This document shows positions 1 to 9,918 of a stretch of DNA of 64,000 nucleotides, one piece after another. The translations under genes were made by a program, and so were the position numbers. How positions within the stretch are numbered: position 1 is the stretch's first letter; every line of letters starts with the position of its first letter. The notes beneath the pieces were generated by a model. The model saw nothing but the letters and a program-made list of their open reading frames with translations. It searched no databases and was not told the origin of the DNA. This DNA comes from Latrodectus hesperus (lineage: Eukaryota > Arthropoda > Arachnida > Araneae > Theridiidae), in assembly GCA_037975125.1 (NCBI GenBank), contig CM075857.1:23610310-23674309 (forward strand), in the 5' to 3' direction.

Positions 1-345
1 ATAACGAACGCCAAGAACAGAGGAGCGAGTAAAGAAACGCTCCACAGTCATCGGTGAGGTGTCACAGAGCACTTAAAGAGGTGAACTGGCCAGATTAATT
101 TTATAAAAATGGGCCTGCAAGCAATCATGTCCAGTAATAATTCTAAAACAAGTTGCACCCTCTGCCCTTGGAAAGGAGGAAAGATGGGACCACTGCTGAC
201 CCTCCGGAAGGCAAGGTCAGGATTTTCTATCAGCCAAGTTGCAAAGAGCAGAAATTGTCTTATGTTTGATCTGGCTCGCAAGAAGTCTCCTAGCATTTTG
301 AAAGGAACTAAATGCAAAGATGGATGTAAAGCTGAAGCTTACCTG
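1..345 (-). pseudogene. Non-LTR retrotransposon, decayed 3' coding end (post-RNase H region)
   Basis: Read on the minus strand, one frame runs from about 345 to the window edge and is interrupted only by TGA and TAA codons. It contains a segment reading FRIITGHDCLQAHFYKI, followed by a Cys-x2-Cys-like remnant and a His/Cys-poor tail. The pattern R-x-G-H-D-x-L-x-x-H-x-x-K-I followed by a Cys/His cluster is typical of the C-terminal region after RNase H in arthropod non-LTR retrotransposons and related RNase H-bearing pol proteins. The GC content is clearly higher than in the AT-rich flank. The element probably continues beyond position 1. The 89-codon minus-strand and 79-codon plus-strand open frames over the same bases are in other frames and look fortuitous. 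The family call rests on recognition of the motif only. It is not from the same family as the two non-LTR copies near 40 kb. Confidence 0.5.
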
Positions 346-404
346 TAAAAAAAGTCAGCCCGTTCATTCCCGTAAATGCCGTGATGACCTGTTATCCGCT
401 CGGG

Positions 405-456
405 GACTCTCTTCTTTGTTCTGGAAGACCTGTCTTCCAGAACAAAGAAGAGAGTC
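405..456. repeat. Perfect inverted repeat: 25-bp arms, 2-bp spacer
   Basis: The left arm 405-429 (starting GACTCTCTTCTTTG) is the exact reverse complement of the right arm 432-456, with only CT between them. Folded as RNA or DNA this gives an uninterrupted 25-bp stem. It sits just outside the retroelement remnant at the window start and is not part of the pogo element that begins at 795. No coding function is seen. It could be a fold-back scar of a transposon, an inverted duplication made during break repair, or an assembly artefact. Confidence 0.9.
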
Positions 457-794
457 GATACGTTGGTTACGCTCAAACTTTAATTATATAATATAAATGT
501 AACCATATCAGTGAATGATCAAATTGAGATTGTTTTAAATATTTAGTGTGAAGTTAGCGAGTATTTTTTGTTAAGATTTAACACAGCGAATGAAGTTAGT
601 GTGAAGTTTACCTTTAAGAAAACAAAGAAATTATTATTGCCTCTCTAAATTTGAATGAAGTAATGATGAGGAAGTGATTTTTTTATGTATATTGCGCAAA
701 TACTTGGTATAAGTAATCATTTCCAGCAGTTATCTAAGAATGCACGTGTGCGACAGTACTATTCAAGAAAAGTGAGTTCTTGGCTATTAAGACT
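457..794. other. Unassigned AT-rich spacer
   Basis: No open frame, RNA gene or recognisable repeat is seen between the hairpin and the pogo-like element. Confidence 0.6.
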
Positions 795-796
795 TA

Positions 797-821
797 CCGT
801 ATTTATGCGAATGTAATGCGC
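797..821 (+). repeat. pogo-like element, left terminal inverted repeat
   Basis: Begins CCGTATTTATGCG and matches the reverse complement of 2695-2719 at 23 of 25 positions. A TA lies directly outside. Confidence 0.9.
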
Positions 822-1202
822 CATCGAATCTAACGCGCATCCCCATTTTAAAACTTTAAATAATAAAAAAATTGTTTGTCTACGAATGTAATGCGCATCA
901 ATGGTATGAAGAATTTATAAAATCTTATTTTATACAACAATGGATTTGTATATAAACTATCAATCAATGGTATGATAATTTTATTTAAATTTAGATACTA
1001 TATTTTCTATAACAAATAATTTATACATAAAGTAGCAGAACATAGAACTAACCTATTATTGGGCTATTTTTATGTAAAACAATCATTGTTAATTACCACT
1101 ACAGTATATATGGTACATATCATAAAATATGAACATGAAATAAATCGTAACATTTCTATCTAGCTAAGTGTTTATACAATTAGTGATGAATAGTAAACGT
1201 CT

Positions 1203-2482
1203 TTATTCACTAATGTTTTCATCAGTGGATTCCTCGCAGCTCTCTTCGTCAGAAGCAGATTCATTTCTTCTTTCCTCATCATCGTCATCCTCGGCGTTCC
1301 AGAGCTCATCATCTTCACTGCCATTCAATGAATTTGAAAAACAACATTTATTAAAAGATTTCACAATCATTGGTGCTTCGATGCTTTTCCAGGCAGCAGA
1401 AACTCAGAGTGCAACAATGTGCGGTGCAGCACGCTTGATTTTTCCTGTCAAGGTCAATTCACGGTTTGGCTCACAAAACCATTTTTCGTACTTCGCCTGA
1501 GCATACCCCTTAAAAAGTTTATTTATACTAAAGTCCAGGGATTGTAATAAAGACGTCATCCCTCCAAGAATGCAAACAGGATCACTGCCTAGGCTTTGCA
1601 TCTTCTTTTCTACGTCGTCGGTGAGATGACCACGAAATACGTCCAAGGCATTGATGGTGGATAGGAGAGCGCACCGGGACGGCATTCCCATACATTTCGG
1701 AGCCAACCAAGCATTAATGATTCCGTCATCCACCCCTTCTCTTGGTTTCGAATCAAGACATCATCTGAGAACAGCTTTTCATTCTTAGGGGTTTTAGGGG
1801 ATGTTTTCTGTTTGAAGATTAAGAAAGGTGGAAGTTTGCACCTGTCTGCTGTCATTGCAAGCATCACTGTTACACGTTGTTTTTCACATCCCGAAATTTT
1901 GATGATAACTTCCTTAGTCTCCTTCTCCGTAATGGTTTGCGAGGCATATTAAACCAAATTGGCGTCTCGTCAGCGTTGCCAATTTGCCCCATTGAAAAAT
2001 TCTTTTCCCTCAGATGTGTGATGACATACCGCTGAAATGTTAGTAGTTTTCCCTCAAAATCTGCAGGAAGCTTTTGGCATATTGTTGTATGCGTCTTAGA
2101 GATAAGCCCATCCGCTTCATAAACCGATCCACCCATCCACGGCTAGCATTAAACTCTTGTTTCTGTATAATAAGAACTTCAGCCTCCTCTTTTGTTTTAT
2201 TTCTTATGGCGTCACTAGTCACAGGTTTTCCAATCTTCCTCCTTTCATGTACAAATTCCAATACTTTTTCTTCAATTTTAGGATGTCTTTCTTTGCAAGG
2301 GCCAGTGAATTTCTTTCTACTAGCTTCAGTTGCAAACAGTGCCAATTTCTGTTACCGCCACAAAGGAACATTGCTCTCAGCTATGTTGAACTCTCTACCT
2401 ACCTTTCTATTGCCATTTTTTTCAGCAAAAATTTACGTTTGTAATTAGCGTTATATGACATTCTTCTTTGTTTGCCCTCCAT
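1203..2482 (-). pseudogene. pogo-like transposase (CENP-B HTH + DDE_1), frameshifted
   Basis: An ATG at 2482 starts MEGKQRRMSYNANYKRKF, which matches the N-terminal helix-turn-helix start of pogo/Tigger transposases. The following pieces lie in shifting frames. One is a CENP-B-type DNA-binding region (about 2345-2040, with RGWVDRFMKRMGLSLR). The next has the first catalytic motif NADETPIWFNMP (about 2136-1870). Then come segments with MLAMTADRCKLPP, DVLIRNQEKGWM and DVFRGHLTDDVEKK (1867-1404). After one in-frame TGA near 1401, the frame continues into a Ser/Asp/Glu-rich acidic tail that stops at 1203. At least four frame changes and one internal stop are visible, so no functional transposase can be made. 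The protein in this family binds the TIRs and catalyses cut-and-paste transposition in the nucleus. The GGMTSLLQSLDFSINK segment is typical of the domain's C-terminal half. Confidence 0.88.
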
Positions 2483-2662
2483 TTCGTGACTACGTACTCT
2501 GCAGTTTCTTCTATGCAATAATGTGTCAACGATAAATGTAACGGTAAAGGTAGTCAAGAAATGCAGTAATCACTGGTAACGATTTAAATTTGATTGACGT
2601 CATCGGCGAACTGCTGAACTTGTACTCGAATCTAATGCGCCATCGAATCTAATGCGCACCCC

Positions 2663-3505
2663 AATTTTGAATACTACATTTGGCCCAAAACCATGCGCAT
2701 TAGATTCGCGTAAATACGGTATTGAGAGGGACCATCCGACTGCGACCCAATGTAGTACATCGTCTCCTGTATTTATATGTGTTGACTCAACGAATTGTTC
2801 AACAATTTTGAATACTACATTTGGCCCAAAACCATGCGCATTAGATTCGCGTAAATACGGTATTGAGAGGGAACATCCAACTGCGACCCAATGTAGTACA
2901 TCGTCTCCTGTATTTATATGTGTTGACTCAACGAATTGTTCAACAATTTTGAATACTACGTTTGGCCCAAAACCATGCGCATTAGATTCGCGTAAATACG
3001 GTATTGAGAGGGAACATCTGACTGCGACCCAATGTAGTACATCGTCTCCTGTATTTATATGTGTTGACTCAACGAATTGTTCAACAATTTTGAATACTAA
3101 ATTTGGCCCAAAACCATGCGCATTAGATTCGCGTAAATACGGTATTGAGAGGGAACATCTGACTGCGACCCAATGTAGTACATTGTCTCCTGTATTTATA
3201 TGTGTTGACTCAACGAATTGTTCAACAATTTTGAATACTACATTTGGCCCAAAACCATGCGCATTAGATTCGCGTAAATACGGTATTGAGAGGGACCATC
3301 CGACTGCGACCCAATGTAGTACATCGTCTTCTGTATTTATATGTATTGACTCAACGAATTGTTCAACAATTTTGAATACTACATTTGGCCCAAAACCATG
3401 CGCATTAGATTCGCGTAAATACGGTATTGAGAGGGAACATCCGACTGCAACCCAATGTAGTACATCATCTCCTGTAGCTATATGTATTGACTCAACGAAT
3501 TGTTC
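2663..3505 (+). repeat. Six-copy 141-bp tandem array built from the pogo right end plus flank
   Basis: Units begin at 2663, 2804, 2945, 3086, 3227 and 3368, exactly 141 bp apart. Each unit carries about 59 bp of the transposon's right end, including the whole TIR and TA, then about 82 bp of flanking DNA. Only the first unit is attached to the rest of the element. Only the last runs on into unrelated flank, after GAATTGTTC. Units differ by a few substitutions: units 1 and 5 share GGGACCATCCG, and units 3 and 4 share GGGAACATCTG. This suggests unequal exchange or conversion. Because 141 is divisible by three, one frame stays open for 293 codons; I treat that as a by-product, not a gene. Confidence 0.93.
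2695..2719 (-). repeat. pogo-like element, right terminal inverted repeat
   Basis: Ends in AAATACGG followed by the TA target duplication. The same 25 bp recurs once in each unit of the adjacent tandem array. Confidence 0.9.
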
Positions 3506-3539
3506 TATATCAGACGCTTCCAGGACAGCTTAGAGATAG

Positions 3540-6500
3540 ATACCCTGAAGAATGAAATACCTAAATGCCAAAGCACTACTAATTGTGGATATTAATTAAC
3601 CTTGCCTAACAACTAGCTTACATGATATAAATAATGTTAATCAATTAAGCTAATTAACATTACTTAAATATTTAAGCGTGTATGCAGAAAATAGGAATGT
3701 ATAATCCTTCTCATTTTGTTCAAAGTTCTTGAAGTTCCCTTTTTAATTTCAGAGTACTACATAAGGCAAGCCGTGCACTGAATATGTTTGTATAATGTAG
3801 CAGCAGATGTGTGTGTGTGTGTGAATTACTATTACTTGAAATTAAGTAATAATTCATCCTACAAAGTTTTAAAAGAAATTTATGTATAGGTATTAATGGG
3901 GGAATTTAATTGAGTAAAGATAACTTATAAAAAAAGCAAAATATCACACATTTTTTAGTTTAATTTGCCTGAAAATTTCAAACTTTCATTTTTAGGTCAC
4001 GTATTAAATTGAAAGCATGTGAAATAACTTAAATATATAATTCAAATGCAATAAAATGTGTTAAATTACTATACAAAATGTAATATTGGTAGTTTTTTCT
4101 GGAATATGACAATATATAAGAATGCATTCTATAGTTAAATATGTTGAACCGAGTAAAAAAATCATGTGTTTATTACATTGATAACTTTTTATAGTATTCA
4201 ATGAAACTTAATCATTTTGTTTGTTTTAAAGTTTAAAAAGAAATGTTGTTAAAAAGTTAGGAATGCATATCAATTATCATAAATTATTACAAATATCAGT
4301 TGCTTAACCATGAAGCAAGTAATAATAAAAGAACAATAATATAGATAATATAAATTTTTCAGTGTATAAAAATGTTAAGTTATATAGTTTAATTTATAAA
4401 AGAATGAAAATGAATTAAATTAATAAAATTATTTTCCAACTAGTATTATAAAAGCATAATTTATTCCATTTTAATTTTTAAATCAAGCAACCTGTGTTTA
4501 TTGGAATGAAAATTTTTGTCCTATAAACTGCTTAATTAATGATTTTATCGTTACGAATGAATTCTGTCACTTTTTTAAGAAATGTAATTTTTAAACACAT
4601 TTAATCTAATTAAAAAACTGTTTTATTTATATTTTTTCAGAAAACAATTTATACTAGTTTTCAGATTCGTAAATTTTTACATATCAATTAATTTACACCC
4701 AGAATTAAAAATATTTTGATGTTTTGATAATATTTTGATAATTAATGCAGGGAATTTTAGAGGTATACGATTAACTTCTCAATATGAAAAAAAAACTTTT
4801 TTTCAATTCAATTATACGAATGTTTATATGAGAATAATATTCCATACGCTTTAAAATATATAAATGTTATTTCACAATTTATTTTTTTTAGTTTTACAAA
4901 GAAGAAATTATTTATGAAATATTTTACTCGTTACTAAAAATTATAATACAAAAATACGTTTTACACATTTTAAATATTTATTTATAAATATTTTACGAAG
5001 CTTGTCAGCTTGTTAAAGTAAATATTACTTTAACATAAAAATTTAAAATTTCACATAAATATGAAACTATACTCCTAAAAATATTTTAATTTCTAGGTAA
5101 GATTTTACATTTTGCATTGGTAGAGAATTACATTATTTTCAAGAATAATTTTAATTCATATTTTGGGAAATATCTGTTCCTATTGTTTGCCGTTAAACAT
5201 TTTAACTAAGTTAATTTTCAAGAAATCTTCATTTACGTTTATTAAGTTACGCGATTCCAAGCGTGTATAAGCCTGTCGTCTTCTTTAATGTCACTTTAAA
5301 AGCTTTCCTAAATGCATATGTCTTCCATTAGCTAACTCTTTTAAATTAATAAATTGTTAGCAATGAAATTTACAGAAACTTTAGATTTTATTGTGCTATA
5401 TGAAAATACAATATGCTATTCTCACAAATCTTAGTGCAAAAAATATATGAATAAATTGTTATATTTTTTGTTGAAGCAAATTTTTATTTCCAATTATAAA
5501 CAAAAACAGCAATTTAAACATGATGATTTTTAAACGTTTTTGGCATTTTATGTACTTTAAAACATGTAATTAAATTCTTTTCTTCATGTTTTTGAATAGC
5601 AGATATCCTACCTCTCTTGTCTGTTTAATGTGATTTTAATACATACTTTATAATTTGCCTGTCAGTTGAGCATTGATAACTGGTCATTATTAACGTAAAG
5701 CAAAAGGAGGAAACCTCCGAGTTTAAAGCTCAATATACAACTTCCTTTGTATTCTCCTAGGATCCAATTCTAGACCTGTCATTTTTTTGAGAAAACACTG
5801 CCCTACTAGTTCAATATTGAGTTTAGTGAATGTGACAGCTTAAATGTCTCTACACTAGAATGCAAACCATTTTACCTTTACAGTCCATATGGACCGTATT
5901 CAAATGTTGCAAAGGAGGAAGTCAGGAAACTCCCCTAGAGCTCATTCTGATAAAAAGTAGAAATGCACCATCTAGTTCTTCAACAGCGTCTGGTATCAAA
6001 CCTGACTTTTTATTATCTTTAAGAATGTGACAGAAATGCTTAATTAAATGATACAAAACTCAGAATCATTATATAATACTTCATTTTTTAATAATTTTTT
6101 GCACTAATTTATTGGCTTTTCTAAATTAATGCTTGATGCTAAAGTCTTAGTATGTAATAATATTCTGAGAATGAAGACATGCTGTAAAAATGTGTTTCTA
6201 TCATTTATAGTAACAACGGTACTCTAACCAAATAATAGAGCCATTAGAATCTTGTTTATAAGAGTGGAAGAATCTGTATAAATTTGTTATAATATTTTTA
6301 TTGGAAGAAGTATGCCATTAATTCCCAATTTTTTATTAAAAAGCTTCCTTAATCTGAAAAATGAACTTGTTTGGGTTATTTATATTTGAGTTTCTTCATT
6401 ACTCAATGAATGCTGTTACATTTTCTTTTATTTATATAAGGAATAGAAATATTGAATATTTATTTAAAAAATCTCAACAATGATTCCATTAATTTTGAAC

Positions 6501-9264
6501 TACCATTTTCAATAATTGCTCAATTGTCATGTACAAATAAAAAGTATATTGTCTAATTTTTGCTTCTCTAAATAAAATCATGCGTGAATATATGATTTCC
6601 TTCTTTTTGAAAATGGTAAATACTTTTTCAGATACTTAAAAGATATCCAATTTCATTGATATTAAATATCTATCACTTAAATTCTTTTATGTAAACTAAT
6701 ATTTTTTTAAGTTTAATTATGTACATTGAAAAAAGAAAAAAAAATTATCTGAATATCTCTTAAATTAGTAATGTTTCTTGTTTTCAAAAAATCATTTGTT
6801 TGGAAGATTTGTGAATAATAATAAATATCTTCAAATTAACTAAACTTTTCGTTATCCCTGTCATTCATAATTATAAAAAAATAAAAGAAAAATGATAAGT
6901 AAAAGCTTAAAATACATTCCTTCATTTCTTAAAAATAAAGTTAAATAAATAGAAAATGAAAGCATAAAAATAAAATTTGGACTTTGGAAAATTTTATTCC
7001 CTTTAATAAAGTATAATGAAAAACCAATAATTAATAAATTATAACTTCCTTTTCTCCTCCCAATTTTAAAATTATGCTAGGCAATTTTTTTTCAGAAACT
7101 AGTATTTTAGAAATTTTTGTACACGTAAATATACGTTATAAACAAAGCGTTATATTCTATTAATTTAAAGACATGAAAACAAATCATAATACTTACTCAA
7201 TTATAATACATAAAATTAAATGACAAAATTCCTTTAAAACTTCTTACTCTACATATCGATTTAGAGGTAAATTTATCTGTAATTTTTTTAATGAAGCTGA
7301 TACAATCATTGTGAAATAAAGTCAAAATGTGAATTTAGCAACCTAAAAAAAAATGAAGTAAAAAAAAAGTTTGTTTTACTTAAAGTTTTAATAATATGAT
7401 GTGTTTACCCCACACTTATGCATAAAAAGTAAATTTAAAATTTAATAAAAAGTACTTAATTAGAAAGATCATGGCATTTCTGACATATTACTCACTGGAG
7501 AATAATAGATGATTAAAAATAATACACTTTTTTAGTTTCACGAACATAACTGTAAGATATTTTATCAATACCTACATCAAAAAGAGTCATTCATTCATTT
7601 TTATCTAACTTTAACTAACTTTAACTGGTTATAATTTATAAACTAATTTTCAGCCCAATTAAGGAAGGGACTGAAAACTTTTTGTAGCATTAGCGGTTAG
7701 ATTTCATTTCATACTAGGCCACATTACTCATTGACATAAAAATTATTTTTGTTGCAAATTTGTTTTCCTAAACTAGGTTGAACAATCTACCATTAATCCA
7801 TCAATTTATCACTTAATTAGAAAAGATGACAAGGGTTATTTCAATTTGTGACTTGGTATATAATGGATACATAATTATTTTAAGTTTCCAAAAATATTTT
7901 TGTGATAGAAAATAATGCAAAATATCATAAAATTTCTAACAAAATAAATTAGATGACGCATGTATCTGTTGGCAATTAACTAAAAAATGCACAAATGAAA
8001 AATAGAATATTGAGTCTTCAAAAATATAAAGTAGAATATAAACTCCTCAAAAACGTAAGTTAGAATAATAAGCCTTTGCATTTTCATAAAAAAAAACATT
8101 CTACAATTAAAACACAAAGCCATATTTTATTATTTCAATTTTTGTTTTCATAATTAGTTATTTTTAAGTTGTTTAATTTTTTCTATTCAAATTTTAAATT
8201 ATTAACATTATGAAGATTTATGTTTTGTTTGATTTATTATTTATATTTAAATAAGAAAACTTTATAAAAATTAACTTTGCCGACAGTATCTAAGTGACAT
8301 TTGCTTTTCAAGCATTTATTTACATCATTGTTGCATATGATAAACAGCTCAATTTAAATTCGAAAACATTTATTTTGACTTATATTAATATTTTAAAATT
8401 TTAAAAAAGAATAAAGAGTGTAGTGTGAAAAATATTCTGTGACTTTATACAATATTTTCAAAGCAATTCAATTTATTAGAAATGGATGAAAATATTATGC
8501 AGAAAGTATGGTGAAATATTTACAGTACTCTAATAATTTTATTACTGCAAATTTTAAAATATTGAACCTTTTTTAGATTAAAAGCGTATCTAGCAATAAA
8601 TATTTACATAAAATATATATATCCTTTTTTTAGGAAAAAATTTTCAAGTAATTTCTTTTCATATTTAAAATACATAATTTTTTCAAAGTTTAAAATTCAT
8701 AAAAATATTTATTTAAAAATATATGATAATTATGTTTGTAGAGGAAATGAAATAAAAACCGAGAGAAAAATTATGTATAAATATTTCAGTGCTAAAGTAG
8801 ATTATATGACAAATTTTTAAATGGTTAATTTCTTTCTTTTATATACATCATGAATAGAATTTAAAATAAAATAATTAAAATTACAAAAGAAAACATTTAT
8901 TGCACGCAAATGTATAGATTATAAAGTATTTTGTAATTCTTTTTAGAAAAGATTAATCAGATCATATACAGAAAAATACCCATAAATAATAATTCTGATT
9001 TATAAACAACAATTCTAAAATTTCTACTATTCTGAATTCCATAAGAAAAACCATTTTTAGTAATTAATTTAAATTATGAATAATGAATTAAGTTAATTTA
9101 TACACATTTTTATGTTTTATTTCATAAAGATTTGTTATACTATATTTGGAGTTTTTAATTACAAGTGTGATTTATTGTAATTCATTTTGCGTCATCAATT
9201 ATTATACATAAGTGATTACAATAATAGCGTTGAATAGATGATAGTTTAAAAAATAATGTTGGCA
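3540..9264. other. AT-rich DNA without recognisable genes
   Basis: No coding region longer than chance is seen. 3808-3823 is a short GT run. 5213-5385 is one copy of a diverged dispersed repeat whose partner is at 14097-14265. A slightly GC-richer patch at 5690-6010 contains a small hairpin (GGAGG-AAA-CCTCC, 5706-5718) and a 12-bp palindrome (GTCCATATGGAC, 5883-5894). I see no gene in it. Confidence 0.6.
5213..5385 (+). repeat. Diverged dispersed repeat A, copy 1
   Basis: Shares scattered but collinear identity with 14097-14265, including the segments AAAAGCTTTCCTAAATGCAT here and AAAAGCTTTTCCAAATACAT there, followed by similar GCTAACT blocks. The family is unknown. The alignment was judged by eye. 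Confidence 0.55.
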
Positions 9265-9270
9265 CAGATG

Positions 9271-9458
9271 CCGTATAATCCAGGAATTCAAATTACGAAT
9301 TTTTTCGCGATAATGAAAGGTTGCCAAGAATTGCCAAAATAGAAATTTCTGCTTAATTCTCATTGGTTTCCATACCTATGACATAATAAATACCAAGAAA
9401 ATAAGAACATCCGCCAAAAAATTACCAAATTAAGAATTTAGCATCCTCGACTATTCGC
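9271..9458. mobile_element. Short MITE-like element, copy 1
   Basis: The left end reads CCGTATAATCCAGGA and the right end TCCTCGACTATTCG, an imperfect inverted pair. The internal block GGTTGCCAAG and the overall order of motifs match the better preserved copy at 61145-61376. It is about 190 bp with no coding capacity, consistent with a non-autonomous DNA transposon. Confidence 0.6.
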
Positions 9459-9729
9459 CATCTATACTGCAATGTCTTATAACTGATTATAAAAATACGT
9501 AATCACATAAATAGAAATTTTTTTTCACATTCAAAACGACTATATTGCATTACAATTTAAATTAGGATATTTGAATATTAAATACGAATTGATTTACTCA
9601 TTGAACAGTTGAAAATAAAATACACTGTTTTCATCTATTATAAATGTCATATTGCTCATGAGACCTCTCAAAATTAAAGTGCATTTAATTTTCCACTACA
9701 AAAGATTACGTATTACTCTTTGAATATTA

Positions 9730-9918
9730 AATAAATTTCCCTTCAATGTTTCAGCTCAAAATACCTTTTACGTATATATGAATAGATTTTTCGTTTAATT
9801 AAACTTTGAACACACTGGATAACTTAACTTTTTTCAGGAAATGAGAAAATATGCCCAAAGGACATAGTATGAAAGTTTTAAATGCAGAATTGTCAAATAC
9901 TCAATTATTGTGTAGTCA
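9730..9918 (+). repeat. Diverged dispersed repeat B, copy 1
   Basis: Collinear with 21340-21541. Both share TTTCAGCTCAA, then TTTAATTAAA, CAGGAAATG.GAAAA, and finally TACTCAATTATT followed by TG.AG.CA. It is probably an ancient transposon fragment; the family is unknown. Confidence 0.6.

Larger units (their letters stand above)
795..2721 (-). mobile_element. pogo/Tigger-like DNA transposon, non-functional
   Basis: The element is about 1.93 kb long and bounded by 25-bp terminal inverted repeats (797-821 and 2695-2719) that differ at two positions. A TA dinucleotide lies immediately outside each end (795-796 and 2720-2721), as expected for the TA target duplication of the Tc1/mariner/pogo superfamily. 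Subterminal copies of the motif GAATCTAATGCGC occur near both ends. The inside carries a CENP-B-type helix-turn-helix plus DDE transposase on the minus strand, broken by frameshifts and stops. Size, TSD, TIR pair and transposase class all agree, so the class call is firm; the subfamily is not determined. Confidence 0.88.

Noticed and set aside
1168..2448. Plus-strand frames at 1168-1500, 2074-2448 and 2157-2444
   Set aside because: They are antisense to the decayed pogo transposase, which has clear family motifs on the minus strand.
2663..3505. CRISPR array
   Set aside because: Units are contiguous 141-bp tandem repeats without distinct spacers, in eukaryotic DNA, and have a clear transposon origin.
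2652..3533. A 293-codon open frame of six 47-residue repeats as a repetitive protein gene
   Set aside because: The repeat unit is a transposon terminal repeat plus flank; the open frame follows from a unit length divisible by three. There is no start context, splice signal or known domain.
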